Assembly: GCA_964387075.1 (NCBI GenBank)
Contig: CAYLVB010000002.1
Coordinates: 372,001-436,000 of the forward strand
Length of the DNA stretch: 64,000 bases
Source: PALSA-968 sp964387075
Lineage (GTDB): Bacteria > Bacteroidota > Bacteroidia > B-17B0 > Aurantibacillaceae
Direction: 5' to 3'
In this document: positions 23,602 to 31,876 of the stretch, one piece after another
Layout of the letters: each line of letters opens with the position of its first letter
How positions within the stretch are numbered: the first letter of the stretch is position 1
Position numbers and translations under genes: made by a program
The notes under the pieces: model-generated
Seen by the model: only the letters and a program-made list of their open reading frames with translations
What the model was told of the DNA's origin: nothing
Database searches by the model: none

Positions 23602-25035
23602 CTAAAACTCACAGTTCTTAGGCGTCCTGGCAAAGGCGATGATGTCGCGGATATTGGTCATGCCCGTCACAAAAAGCACCAAGCGCTCAAAGCCTAATCC
23701 AAAACCGGCATGCGGACAGGCTCCGAACTTGCGGGTGTCGAGGTACCAGCTCATTTCTTCGGCGGGGATATGCATTTCTTTCATGCGTTGTAAAAGAAGG
23801 TCGTAGCGCTCTTCACGCTGTGAGCCGCCAATGATCTCGCCAATGCCGGGAAACAAAACATCCATGGCGCGCACGGTTTTGCCATCGTCATTCTGGCGCA
23901 TGTAAAAGGCTTTGATCTCTTTGGGGTAATCGATCAATATCACGGGTTTCTTAAAATGCTTCTCCACCAAATAACGCTCGTGTTCGCTCTGCAGGTCAAC
24001 CCCCCATTTATCAACGAGGTAGGTGAATTTTTTCTTTTTATTGTGGTTGCTATCGCGCAGAATGCTGATCGCATCGGTATAGGTAACGCGCTCAAAATTA
24101 TTCTCAACGCAAAACTTCAGCTTATCCAGCAAATTCATTTCGCTGCGCTCGGTCTGCGGTTTTTGTTTCTCTTCTTCCAGCAAGCGCTCGTTCAAAAAAG
24201 CAAGGTCATCGGCGCAATGCGTCAAAGCTTCTTTGATGGTGTATTGCAACAATTCCTGGGCCAGGTCCATGTTATCGTTCAGATCATAGAAAGCCATCTC
24301 GGGTTCTATCATCCAGAACTCAGCCAGGTGACGCGTGGTATTCGAATTCTCCGCACGGAAGGTCGGACCAAACGTATAGATCTCGCTCAGTGCCATCGCG
24401 GCCAATTCTCCCTCGAGCTGACCGGATACTGTTAAGTTCGTGCTCTTGCCAAAGAAGTCCTGCGAAAAATCAATTTCACCGCTCTCTGTTTTAGGAGGAT
24501 TTTTCATATCCAGCGTAGTAACGCGGAACATCTGCCCGGCACCCTCGGCATCACTCGAGGTGATGATGGGAGTATGTATCCAGGCAAAACCTTTTTCGTG
24601 AAAGAATTTGTGCACAGCTTGCGCCAACACGTTGCGCACGCGAAACACCGCGCTGAACGTACTGGTGCGAAAACGCAGGTGAGCGATCTCGCGCAAAAAC
24701 TCCAAACTGTGCTTCTTGGGCTGTAAAGGATATTTCTCTGGATCGCTGTCGCCCAATATCTCTACCGAGCTTGCTTTCAATTCGTATTTCTGTCCTTTAC
24801 CTAAAGACGGAATAACAGTACCCACCGCGCTGATGCAGGCGCCGGTGGTTATGCGTTTTAAGAGTTCTTCATTGGTGTTTTCAAAGTCAACCACCACCTG
24901 CAAATTATGGATCGTGGATCCGTCGTTCAAGGCAATGAACTGGTTGTTGCGGAAAGTGCGTACCCAGCCTTTTACGCAGGCTTCGTACTGGCTCTTTTCG
25001 GAAGAGAGAATGTCTTTTATTTTTGTCCTTTTCAT
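23602..25035 (-). CDS. asnS: Asparagine-tRNA ligase
   Basis: 477 aa from the ATG at 25035 (MKRTKIKDIL). A further ATG 21 nt upstream (25056) would start inside the promoter element. An N-terminal OB-fold anticodon-binding domain (VKGWVRTFRNNQFIALNDGS) is followed by the class II catalytic core: motif 2 FGPTFRAENSNTTRHLAEFWMIEPEM and motif 3 GLGFERLVLF near the end. The Asn-type signature (AENSNTTRH, rather than the Asp form) separates it from aspartyl-tRNA synthetase. Full length. Confidence 0.96.
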   Translation of the reverse strand: MKRTKIKDILSSEKSQYEACVKGWVRTFRNNQFIALNDGSTIHNLQVVVDFENTNEELLKRITTGACISAVGTVIPSLGKGQKYELKASSVEILGDSDPEKYPLQPKKHSLEFLREIAHLRFRTSTFSAVFRVRNVLAQAVHKFFHEKGFAWIHTPIITSSDAEGAGQMFRVTTLDMKNPPKTESGEIDFSQDFFGKSTNLTVSGQLEGELAAMALSEIYTFGPTFRAENSNTTRHLAEFWMIEPEMAFYDLNDNMDLAQELLQYTIKEALTHCADDLAFLNERLLEEEKQKPQTERSEMNLLDKLKFCVENNFERVTYTDAISILRDSNHNKKKKFTYLVDKWGVDLQSEHERYLVEKHFKKPVILIDYPKEIKAFYMRQNDDGKTVRAMDVLFPGIGEIIGGSQREERYDLLLQRMKEMHIPAEEMSWYLDTRKFGACPHAGFGLGFERLVLFVTGMTNIRDIIAFARTPKNCEF

Positions 25036-25053
25036 AGAAAATAAATCGAGAGG

Positions 25054-25061
25054 CAAAAATA
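25054..25061 (-). promoter_or_regulatory. -7 promoter element of asnS (TATTTTTG)
   Basis: Full match to TAnnTTTG on the minus strand, 18 nt before the ATG at 25035. Confidence 0.5.
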
Positions 25062-25136
25062 CGCTTTTTACCCTAAATGGTAAAAGTTACTGTAATTGAG
25101 ATTGCCTGCTAAGGCGAGGCTGAAGCTAGCAGCCGA

Positions 25137-25296
25137 AACCGCAAAGGGAGCAGCCAAGAAGGCGCAAAGAGCGCAAAGAATACAATACAACAAAATCTGT
25201 GAAGATCACAAATTGAAAAGGAGATCTGGAAAGAAAGAGTTTGTAGCTTCTTTGTGTCCTCTGCGGGCTGTTCTCTTGGCTGCTCCCTTTGCGGTT
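25137..25296. repeat. Long inverted repeat, MITE-like, in the asnS-mqo gap
   Basis: A 23-bp perfect arm (25137-25159, AACCGCAAAGGGAGCAGCCA then AGA) is repeated inverted at 25274-25296. Weaker complementarity continues inward (GCGCAAAGAA near 25171 against TTCTTTG near 25248). The arms enclose about 114 nt with no credible gene. It lies in the 323-nt gap between asnS (25035) and mqo (25359), and the rest of that gap holds only the asnS promoter. No transposase or target-site duplication could be confirmed. Confidence 0.65.
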
Positions 25297-25358
25297 CCTT
25301 CACTCCGCTAAACCTATCCAAGTAGAAAAAATGTCTCGATCGCGGAATGCCCTTCTGG

Positions 25359-26891
25359 TTAAGCCGGCACCGTAAACTTCACCTCGGTAAGATCCAGGAT
25401 GCGGCTGGTGCGCTCGCGGGTTTTCTCACAAAGTTCGGGGTCTTTTCCCAGTGATCGTCCGTAGGACGGGATCATCTCTTTCAGTTTTTTCTGCCAGAGC
25501 TCAGAGTCAACACGGTCTTTGAAACAACGGGAAATAACATCCAGCATAATGGAAACAGATGTAGAAGCCCCGGGCGAAGCGCCCAATAAAGCGGCTATAG
25601 AACCATCTTTCGCGTTCACGATCTCGGTGCCGAATTCTAACACTCCGCCATGATCATGATCTTTCTTGATCACCTGCACGCGTTGGCCTGCTTCTTCCAG
25701 TACCCAATCCTGCATTTGCGCGGTAGGAACAAATTTTCGTAAAGCTTCGAGGCGGTCTTCGGGCGACTGGCGCACCTGGTCGATGAGGTATTTGGTTAGT
25801 GGAATATTATGCAATCCTGCGGAAACGATCGGGATCAGGTTATCCAGTTGCAAAGAAGCGGGAAGATCCATGAAAGAACCGTGCTTTAAGAATTTGGTAG
25901 AGAAGCCCGCGAATGGACCAAACAACAAAGCTTTCTTTCCGTCGATGATGCGCGTGTCGAGATGCGGTACTGACATGGGCGGAGCGCCCACTTCGGCTTT
26001 TCCATACACTTTGGTAGCGTGTTTTTTGATCACTTCTTTGTTCTTGCAAACCAGCCATTGTCCGCTTACCGGGAAACCGCCAAAGCCGTCGCCTTCCGGA
26101 ATTTCTGCTTTTTCTAAGAGTGGGAGTGAGCCGCCGCCCGCGCCAATGAAAACGAAATGCGCTTCATGGGTCTTTTTCTCCCGGTTGTTCAGGTTCTTCG
26201 CTTCCAATTCCCAGTTGCCGTTCTCCATTTTCTCGAGGAACACCACTTCGTGGTTCATGTTCAAACTTACACCAGGTTGCTCGGCCAGGTGCCTGAACAT
26301 TCTCCGTGTGAGTTCGCCAAAGTTCATATCGGTGCCCACTTCCATTCTTGTAGCGGCACATTTCTGGTCCTTTGGCCGCCCTTCCATCATAAGCGGGAAC
26401 CATTTTTTCATCAGCTCTTTGTCCTCGGTGTAGACCATGTCCTTGAACAAAGCGTGCTGCGTAAGAAGTTCATAACGTTTTTTCAGGTAAGCCACGTTCT
26501 CCTCTCCCCAAACAAAACTTAAGTGCGGGATCTTATTGATGAAGGTATGCGGATCGGAAATATATTTTTTCTCCACGAGGTAAGCCCAAAGCTGTTTCGA
26601 TACTTCAAACTGCTCGGCGATCTTTAATGCTTTTGAAATGTCAACGTTGCCGTCTTCTTTTTGCGGCGTGTAGTTCAATTCACAGAAAGCAGAGTGCCCC
26701 GTTCCCGCGTTGTTCCATGCGTCTGAACTTTCGGCGGCGATCGTGGGGAGTCTTTCGTAGATCTCGATCGTTAGGTGCGGATCAATTTCCTTTAAAATGA
26801 AACCGAGCGTGGCGCTCATGATACCGGTACCGATCAGCACTACATCAGGATGGGATACGGCTTTGTGGTGAATATGAAAAAAGTGTGACAT
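25359..26891 (-). CDS. mqo: Malate:quinone oxidoreductase
   Basis: 510 aa, normal length. An N-terminal FAD-binding Rossmann motif (VVLIGTGIMSATLGFIL) is followed by the Mqo block NNAGTGHSAFCELNYTPQ. GGFPVSGQWLVCKN, GPFAGFSTKFLKHGS and SPGASTSVSIMLDV are all typical. It oxidises malate to oxaloacetate and passes electrons to quinone at the membrane, the TCA step that replaces NAD-dependent malate dehydrogenase. Single gene with its own upstream region. Confidence 0.96.
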   Translation of the reverse strand: MSHFFHIHHKAVSHPDVVLIGTGIMSATLGFILKEIDPHLTIEIYERLPTIAAESSDAWNNAGTGHSAFCELNYTPQKEDGNVDISKALKIAEQFEVSKQLWAYLVEKKYISDPHTFINKIPHLSFVWGEENVAYLKKRYELLTQHALFKDMVYTEDKELMKKWFPLMMEGRPKDQKCAATRMEVGTDMNFGELTRRMFRHLAEQPGVSLNMNHEVVFLEKMENGNWELEAKNLNNREKKTHEAHFVFIGAGGGSLPLLEKAEIPEGDGFGGFPVSGQWLVCKNKEVIKKHATKVYGKAEVGAPPMSVPHLDTRIIDGKKALLFGPFAGFSTKFLKHGSFMDLPASLQLDNLIPIVSAGLHNIPLTKYLIDQVRQSPEDRLEALRKFVPTAQMQDWVLEEAGQRVQVIKKDHDHGGVLEFGTEIVNAKDGSIAALLGASPGASTSVSIMLDVISRCFKDRVDSELWQKKLKEMIPSYGRSLGKDPELCEKTRERTSRILDLTEVKFTVPA

Positions 26892-26924
26892 GCGCTCTGG
26901 AATTGTCCTGTAAATATAATTTTT

Positions 26925-27863
26925 TTATTGCTTGGGCCGGCGCAGAACGGTAACTTTCATAGGCAGGTCTATGTAAGGCCTGTCGTTCTTATCCGTGCTC
27001 ACCGAGGCGATCCTGTCAACCACATCCATTCCGTAGATCACTTCTCCGTAAATGGTATAATTGCCATCGAGGTGCGGGGTTCCACCGATCTCTTTATACA
27101 CGCGGCGCGCTTCTTTGGAAAAAGTAAAATGCGGCTTTTTTTCGTAAATGGGCAGCACCAGCGAATCGATCTTTTTCTCAATAAGCATTAAACTGTCGTT
27201 CTGCTTTTCCTGCTTGTACTTTTCGAATCGTATCTTCAAAAGGTTATTTCCCGAAAGAGTAAAAAGACTGTCGCGTATGGCATTTCTCAAAGGTTTATTG
27301 ATGCGCAGTTCATACAAATAGAGATCGTGATCGGTGAGCGGACCTTTTCCTTGTGTAATGTAGAATTGACAGGCGGAAGATTTCTTTTTAGGATTCTTGT
27401 CATCGCTTTCACGCGCCGCGGCCAGCATCCCGCGTTTATGAAAAATATCTTTTTGAAATTCGGGGTCGATCCAGGCGAAATAGGGAATGTATAAGAACGG
27501 GAAGGCGAAAAGACGTGTATCAAATTCATAGAGTTTCCAGCGCACCACATCGCCGTCGCCCAACAGTTTTCCGGGATTGGCTTTTTTTGAATCGGGGTCG
27601 CCACCCTGTATCATAAATCCATCGATCACGCGGTGAAAAAGCAGGCTGTCGTAGAATTTCTCATCGGCCAGTTTAAGGAACATATCGCGGTGCAGGGGAG
27701 TTTGGTTGAATAAACGGATCTTGATGGGGCCGTGCGGCGTTTGGATAAGCACCAGGGCGGTTTTGGCGCTATCTGCGTAAATGCTTGATATTTGGCCTTT
27801 TACGAAGCAGGAAGAGAAAAAAAATAGGCCGGCGAACCAAAAAAGAATTTTACTTTTTCCCAT
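26925..27863 (-). CDS. Cyclophilin-type peptidyl-prolyl isomerase, exported (probable lipoprotein)
   Basis: 312 aa. Signal ends in LFFFSSC, a good lipobox. The cyclophilin core is split. The first half is IRLFNQTPLHRDMFLKLADEKFYDSLLFHRVI then GFMIQGGDP; the second is SACQFYITQGK and later GNYTIYGEVIYGMDVVDRIAS. Between them lies an insertion of about 90 residues rich in charged helix (KIRFEKYKQEKQNDSLMLIEKK), which makes it larger than the usual 160-200 aa. It should help fold envelope proteins. Last of the minus-strand genes before the lipoprotein pair. Confidence 0.9.
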   Translation of the reverse strand: MGKSKILFWFAGLFFFSSCFVKGQISSIYADSAKTALVLIQTPHGPIKIRLFNQTPLHRDMFLKLADEKFYDSLLFHRVIDGFMIQGGDPDSKKANPGKLLGDGDVVRWKLYEFDTRLFAFPFLYIPYFAWIDPEFQKDIFHKRGMLAAARESDDKNPKKKSSACQFYITQGKGPLTDHDLYLYELRINKPLRNAIRDSLFTLSGNNLLKIRFEKYKQEKQNDSLMLIEKKIDSLVLPIYEKKPHFTFSKEARRVYKEIGGTPHLDGNYTIYGEVIYGMDVVDRIASVSTDKNDRPYIDLPMKVTVLRRPKQ

Positions 27864-27954
27864 CTTTTCCTTAACTTTGTTTAAAATGCTAATTAACGAA
27901 ATGTACGGCTATTAAAAAAATCGGCCATTTCTGTAAACGTAAAAAACCATTAAG

Positions 27955-28350
27955 ATGAAAAAGAAATTTTACGCTTTTTTGTTGATCGCACCGGTAGTTG
28001 TAACACTCATGTTCCAACTTAACTCCTGTAACGCTCCAAAGCCTTCCAAGTGTGTGATCACCGTGCGCGACAGCTCTGGTAATAAATTATTAGCAGGTGT
28101 TCCGGTACAGTTATTCGCTAACGTTACCTATAACGGACAAACCAGCGTAGCCGATCTGAAAGCGAACGGCGTTACCGGAAGCGATGGCCGCGTTGGATTT
28201 ACTTTTAAGAATCCTTGTGTCATGGACATCAAAGCAACTGTAAGTACCTGTACGGTTAACCCCGGCCAGCACGTATATTGCAACGGAAGCGGTATCGTGA
28301 AATGTGAAGAAGGGAAGACCGCCGAGAAAACGGTTCGCATCGACCACTAA
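27955..28350 (+). CDS. Small lipoprotein, member 1 of a tandem pair
   Basis: 131 aa. Signal ends LNSC (lipobox, Cys near 25). The mature part is a single beta-sandwich-like domain of the carboxypeptidase-regulatory type: KCVITVRDSSGNKLLAGVPVQLFA, GVTGSDGRVGFTFKNPCVMDI, GSGIVKCEEGKT. It shares most residues of that domain with the next gene, including the FKNPCVMDI stretch word for word. The function is unknown. It ends in its own rho-independent terminator (28371-28396). Confidence 0.75.
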   Translation: MKKKFYAFLLIAPVVVTLMFQLNSCNAPKPSKCVITVRDSSGNKLLAGVPVQLFANVTYNGQTSVADLKANGVTGSDGRVGFTFKNPCVMDIKATVSTCTVNPGQHVYCNGSGIVKCEEGKTAEKTVRIDH

Positions 28351-28370
28351 GAAAATAGATCTTATATAAG

Positions 28371-28396
28371 AAAAGGAGCTTTCGGGCTCCTTTTTT
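28371..28396 (+). terminator. Rho-independent terminator after lipoprotein 1
   Basis: AAAAGGAGC and GCTCCTTTT form a perfect 9-bp stem around a 6-nt loop, followed by a T run. It separates the two tandem lipoprotein genes into distinct transcripts. Confidence 0.85.
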
Positions 28397-28460
28397 GTTT
28401 TCCTGGCTTGGATATGTCCCCGCTTTTGCTTAATTTTAGATATAACCAAAAAATTATACC

Positions 28461-28805
28461 ATGAAAGCTTCCTTGATCTCCGCCGTATTGATAGTAATTT
28501 TAGCGATGTCCTGTAAACCTAAGCCCCCGGCCTGTGTAATTACTGTAAAGGACAAGAACGGCGCAACGGCTATGGCTGGTGTGCGTGTAGATCTATTTGC
28601 AACCGTACAGGGCAATATTGCCGATCTGAAGGCCGATGGCGTTACAGATAAGGATGGAAAAGTTTACTTTACATTCAAGAACCCTTGTGTGATGGATATC
28701 AGAGCCACGGTTTCTAATTGTACCGGCGCGTATTGCAGCGGGACCGGGATCGTGAAACTGGAAGACGGAAAAACCAACCAGAAAACGATCTACATCAATA
28801 ATTAA
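28461..28805 (+). CDS. Small lipoprotein, member 2 of a tandem pair
   Basis: 114 aa. Signal ends AMSC (lipobox). The mature domain parallels that of 27955-28350 along its whole length (ACVITVKDKNGATAMAGVRVDLFA, YFTFKNPCVMDIRATVSNC, GTGIVKLEDGKT) but is shorter by the loops around the TYNGQTSV and NPGQHVY segments of the first copy. The pair is a tandem duplication that has diverged. The 3' end overlaps the convergent VanZ-like gene by 4 nt. Confidence 0.75.
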   Translation: MKASLISAVLIVILAMSCKPKPPACVITVKDKNGATAMAGVRVDLFATVQGNIADLKADGVTDKDGKVYFTFKNPCVMDIRATVSNCTGAYCSGTGIVKLEDGKTNQKTIYINN

Positions 28806-29170
28806 GCGGGCAGAAAATCCAGCTTCTTATTTACTTTACTATATAACAGGAGTCCCACAAGGGCTCCTGTTGCGTTTGCGATGAAGTCTAATACATCGCC
28901 GCTGCGTTGCGAGAAAAGATAGAATTGCATCAGCTCCAGCGCGCCTCCGTAGGAAACGCAAAACAAAAGAGCCAGCCATTTAGAACCCTTAAAAGAGTTT
29001 TGCAGGGCGCGCATGAACAAAACCTGTTCTATAAAGAAAATTCCGGCGTGTACGATCTTGTCGAAGGAAAGAAGCTCCAGCCAGTTTATTTTCGGAATGG
29101 CCTTGCCAGGCATGCTGCAGAGACCGAAAATGATCAGGGTCCAGGTAATGAAAGGAATGAATTTCTTCAC
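28802..29170 (-). CDS. VanZ-like membrane protein
   Basis: 122 aa with three to four membrane segments. Motifs typical of VanZ-like proteins are present: DKIVHAGIFFIEQVLFMRAL and GGALELMQFYLFSQRSGDVLDFIANATGALVG. The start is a GTG at 29170 that overlaps the sod stop (GTGA), implying translational coupling. The role of this family outside teicoplanin resistance is not established. There are no resistance genes here. Confidence 0.85.
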   Translation of the reverse strand: MKKFIPFITWTLIIFGLCSMPGKAIPKINWLELLSFDKIVHAGIFFIEQVLFMRALQNSFKGSKWLALLFCVSYGGALELMQFYLFSQRSGDVLDFIANATGALVGLLLYSKVNKKLDFLPA

Positions 29171-29907
29171 GCTTTAGAAAAAAGTTCATTCACCGTGTCC
29201 CAGTTCACAACATTCCACCAATTGTTAATGTAGTCGGCGCGCTTGTGCTGGTATTTGAGGTAATAGGCATGCTCCCAAACATCCAGCGCCAATAGAGGTT
29301 TACCCTGTATCTCGCAAGTGCTCATGAGTGGATTATCCTGGTTTGCCGTACTTGTGACCTTAAGTTTTTTATCGCTCACCACAAGCCATGCCCAGCCACT
29401 TCCGAAACGTTTCGCCCCCGCCTCGGCAAACTGTTTTTTGAATGCTTCGAAAGAAGTGAAAGAGGCATTGATGGCATCCGCGATCTTTCCTGACGGAACA
29501 TTTGTTTTGCTGTCTTTATTCGCTTTCATCAGCTGCCAGAACAAAGAGTGATTGTAATGCCCGCCCCCGTTATTGCGCACACCTTCGCTATAGGAATTGA
29601 TATTGGCAAAGATCTCTTCCAGCGTTTGGTGACCGGGATTCTTGGTGGTTTGTAAAGCCGTATTGAGTTTGTCTACGTAGGCCTGGTGATGCTTGCCGTG
29701 GTGCAGCTCCATGGTTTGCTTATCAATGAAAGGCTCCAGCGCGTCGGTAGCGTAGGGGAGAGCAGGAAGAGTAAATGGAGCTCCGGTGAAATTCTCTCCG
29801 CTTAGTTTTGCCAGCTCATTCAGTTTTTCTTCTGAAACCGCTTTAACTGCTAATCCGCCCAAAGATAGCAGGGCCGATTTTCTTAAAAAGTCTCTTCTTG
29901 AATCCAT
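29167..29907 (-). CDS. Fe/Mn superoxide dismutase with Tat-type signal
   Basis: 246 aa. A twin-arginine signal (SRRDFLRKSALLSLGGLAV) precedes a complete Fe/Mn SOD. The first two metal His lie in MELHHGKHHQAYV and NHSLFW, and the Asp and third His in LDVWEHAYYLKYQ. Cytoplasmic SODs of this family lack the signal, so this enzyme should work in the periplasm, loaded with metal before export. It converts superoxide to oxygen and peroxide. Coupled to the VanZ-like gene by a GTGA overlap. Confidence 0.93.
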   Translation of the reverse strand: MDSRRDFLRKSALLSLGGLAVKAVSEEKLNELAKLSGENFTGAPFTLPALPYATDALEPFIDKQTMELHHGKHHQAYVDKLNTALQTTKNPGHQTLEEIFANINSYSEGVRNNGGGHYNHSLFWQLMKANKDSKTNVPSGKIADAINASFTSFEAFKKQFAEAGAKRFGSGWAWLVVSDKKLKVTSTANQDNPLMSTCEIQGKPLLALDVWEHAYYLKYQHKRADYINNWWNVVNWDTVNELFSKA

Positions 29908-30081
29908 GGAATATTTCGGGTTTCGGGTTGATTATTTCGTGTTCAGTATGGGTAGACAAAGTTCATGCCTTTTTTCCTGACCACGCTTACACCTTTTTCT
30001 CCTTATACCGGATGTTCTCTAGTGCCTTTTATAATGACCACCTTATACGCTTTTGACTTCTAACTTATAACTTTTGACTTT

Positions 30082-30579
30082 TTAGAACTCAATAAGTATC
30101 TGGTTCTTCTCCACGGCCATGCCTTTCTTCACACTTACCTTCTTTACGATCCCATCGGCCGGCGATTTCAGGATATTCTCCATCTTCATGGCTTCCAGTA
30201 CCAATAAAGCGTCTCCTTTTTTAACATCGGTGCCTTCTCCAACAAGGATATTTAATACCAGCCCGGGCATAGGGGCTTTTATGTTCGAGAGCTTGTTGGC
30301 CAGGGCGGTATCCATGCCCAGTTGATGCAAAAGCTCATCATAGCGGTCTTTTACAATAACGCTGTAAACGGTTTGGTTCACTTTTATTTGAAAGGACTTC
30401 TCGGCCGTGTTGTGGCTCACCACCTCGGCGTTGAATGACTTATGGTCTTTGATGATGTGGAAATAGTTCTGCTTTACCTCGATGAGATCGAAAGAAAATT
30501 CCTTTTCGCCGGAAAGCCAAACGCCGTCCTTCTTCTCAAAAGTATGTTCCTTGCTGTTATTTACTTTTACTTTGTACAT
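30082..30579 (-). CDS. Biotin carboxyl carrier protein of an acyl-CoA carboxylase
   Basis: 165 aa. The C-terminal 70 residues are a biotinyl domain (IKAPMPGLVLNILVGEGTDV, then VLEAMKMEN with the biotinylated Lys). The N-terminal part (VWLSGEKEFSFDLIEV, FQIKVNQTVYSVIVKD) is the linker region typical of the carrier part of propionyl- or methylcrotonyl-CoA type carboxylases in Bacteroidota, not of fatty-acid AccB. The carboxylase and transferase subunits are not adjacent. Upstream 29908-30081 holds nothing recognisable. Confidence 0.87.
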   Translation of the reverse strand: MYKVKVNNSKEHTFEKKDGVWLSGEKEFSFDLIEVKQNYFHIIKDHKSFNAEVVSHNTAEKSFQIKVNQTVYSVIVKDRYDELLHQLGMDTALANKLSNIKAPMPGLVLNILVGEGTDVKKGDALLVLEAMKMENILKSPADGIVKKVSVKKGMAVEKNQILIEF

Positions 30580-30612
30580 AGATCATTAACGGATTAGCAA
30601 AGGTATTATTAT

Positions 30613-31401
30613 TTAGAATTGGATCTTATAAGCTGTGCCCTTTTTTCTCACCAAAGTAGCTTTCCCGTTAAGCTGCTCGGCCAGCATAAAAATGAGCTGC
30701 ATGCCCAAATTGGCGTGCTTTTTTTGGTCGAACCTGGCGGGCAGGCCCTTGCCATTGTCTGATACCGTAAGCAGATACTTGTCTTTTTTCCTCTCCATCA
30801 CGATGGAAATGACTCCTTTGTTCGATCTGAAGGCGTATTTCAGTGAATTGCTCACGATCTCGTTCAGGATGAGGCCCAGCGGGATCATTTTATCGATGTC
30901 AAAATTCACTTTCTCATCAATGTCTATCCTGAACTTCACGTCCATTTTGGGCCTGCGGTACGAATCGTAAATGCTTTCGCAAAGCGTGAAGATGTATTTT
31001 TTTAGTTTTATCTCGCTGAGATTGGCGGTAGCGTAGAGCATCTCATGCACCAGTGCCATCGATTTGATGCGACTGCGGCTTTCGCGGATGAGCGCGAGGA
31101 ATTTTTTGTCTTTTACATTGTGCGTTTGCAGGCTCAGGAGGCTGGAGATGATCTGCAGGTTGTTCTTTACGCGGTGGTGTATCTCGCGTAGCAATTGCTC
31201 TTTTTCGCGGAGCGAGATCACGGAGCTTTTCAGTTCTTCGCCCAGCATGTTCACCCCGGCTCCCATGGCATCAAAGAGATCGCCCTTACCGTGTATCTCT
31301 ATTTTATGACCAAAATCGAGGCGGGCGTAAGCCATGATCACCTCGAGGATCTTCGTCTCTTTGGATTGGGCCGATGTTACTTTTTCGAGGATCTCGGGCA
31401 T
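30613..31401 (-). CDS. Soluble sensor histidine kinase (HisKA_2 type)
   Basis: 262 aa. The N-terminal 70 residues have no clear sensor domain. The phosphoacceptor box LLREIHHRVKNNLQIISSLLSLQ lies near 72-94. The ATPase N box is LGLILNEIVSNSLKYAF, the G box VSDNGKGLP. It lacks membrane segments, so it acts in the cytoplasm. It begins 4 nt after the STAS-like gene's stop, so the two form a unit, perhaps one in which the STAS-like protein gives the input. No response regulator is adjacent. Confidence 0.86.
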   Translation of the reverse strand: MPEILEKVTSAQSKETKILEVIMAYARLDFGHKIEIHGKGDLFDAMGAGVNMLGEELKSSVISLREKEQLLREIHHRVKNNLQIISSLLSLQTHNVKDKKFLALIRESRSRIKSMALVHEMLYATANLSEIKLKKYIFTLCESIYDSYRRPKMDVKFRIDIDEKVNFDIDKMIPLGLILNEIVSNSLKYAFRSNKGVISIVMERKKDKYLLTVSDNGKGLPARFDQKKHANLGMQLIFMLAEQLNGKATLVRKKGTAYKIQF

Positions 31402-31404
31402 ACG

Positions 31405-31800
31405 CTACAAATGTTTCTTCAGCCAATGAATGGCTTCTTCTTCGCTGGTGAACAGTTTGGCCGGCACTGCGGGTTTGTTGAGTCCCATAAAAAAGTTACC
31501 GATAATGCGGCTCAGGGGTGAGTAGATGAGAATGCCGAAAGAGGTGACCACCGTTTCGCGGTTTCGCACCGAGAAATGGTCGCGTGCTTCTTTGGTAATG
31601 TATTTGATGTTGCGGGAATCGATGAGCAAGGGAAATTTTTTGCCGGTGTACAGCGAGGAGACCGCCTCGGTATTTTCCTGGGCCTCTTTAAGTCCTACTT
31701 CAATGTCGGGTTTTACTACGGTGCGGGCTATGCCGTCGGCCCCCATCCAGGTGGTGTAGGCCTTGGTTTTAACAACATGAGCGTTTGCAGGAGGCAGCAT
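31405..31800 (-). CDS. STAS-like regulatory protein (paralogue of 59161-59610)
   Basis: 131 aa. It has the layout of STAS/SpoIIAA-like proteins of Bacteroidota: a first strand ending ADGIARTVV, a helix with QENTEAVSSL, FPLLIDSRNIKYIT, a region ending in SPLSRIIGNFFMGLN, and finally PAKLFTSEEEAIHWLKKHL. The second half aligns with the protein at 59161 (SPxxxIxxNFY/F, NxPxxPxKxF, EAxxWL). It is likely a partner or regulator of the histidine kinase 3 nt downstream; what it binds is unknown. Confidence 0.65.
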   Translation of the reverse strand: MLPPANAHVVKTKAYTTWMGADGIARTVVKPDIEVGLKEAQENTEAVSSLYTGKKFPLLIDSRNIKYITKEARDHFSVRNRETVVTSFGILIYSPLSRIIGNFFMGLNKPAVPAKLFTSEEEAIHWLKKHL

Positions 31801-31876
31801 AATAACCCCCTAATATAGCAAAGAAAAATAAATAAAAGGCTAAATCGCCGGTTACAGAACTAAAAAGGATTTAGGT

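Noticed and set aside
28802..29170. VanZ-like gene as glycopeptide resistance determinant
   Set aside because: VanZ-like proteins are widespread without resistance, and none of the vanHAX-type genes are present.
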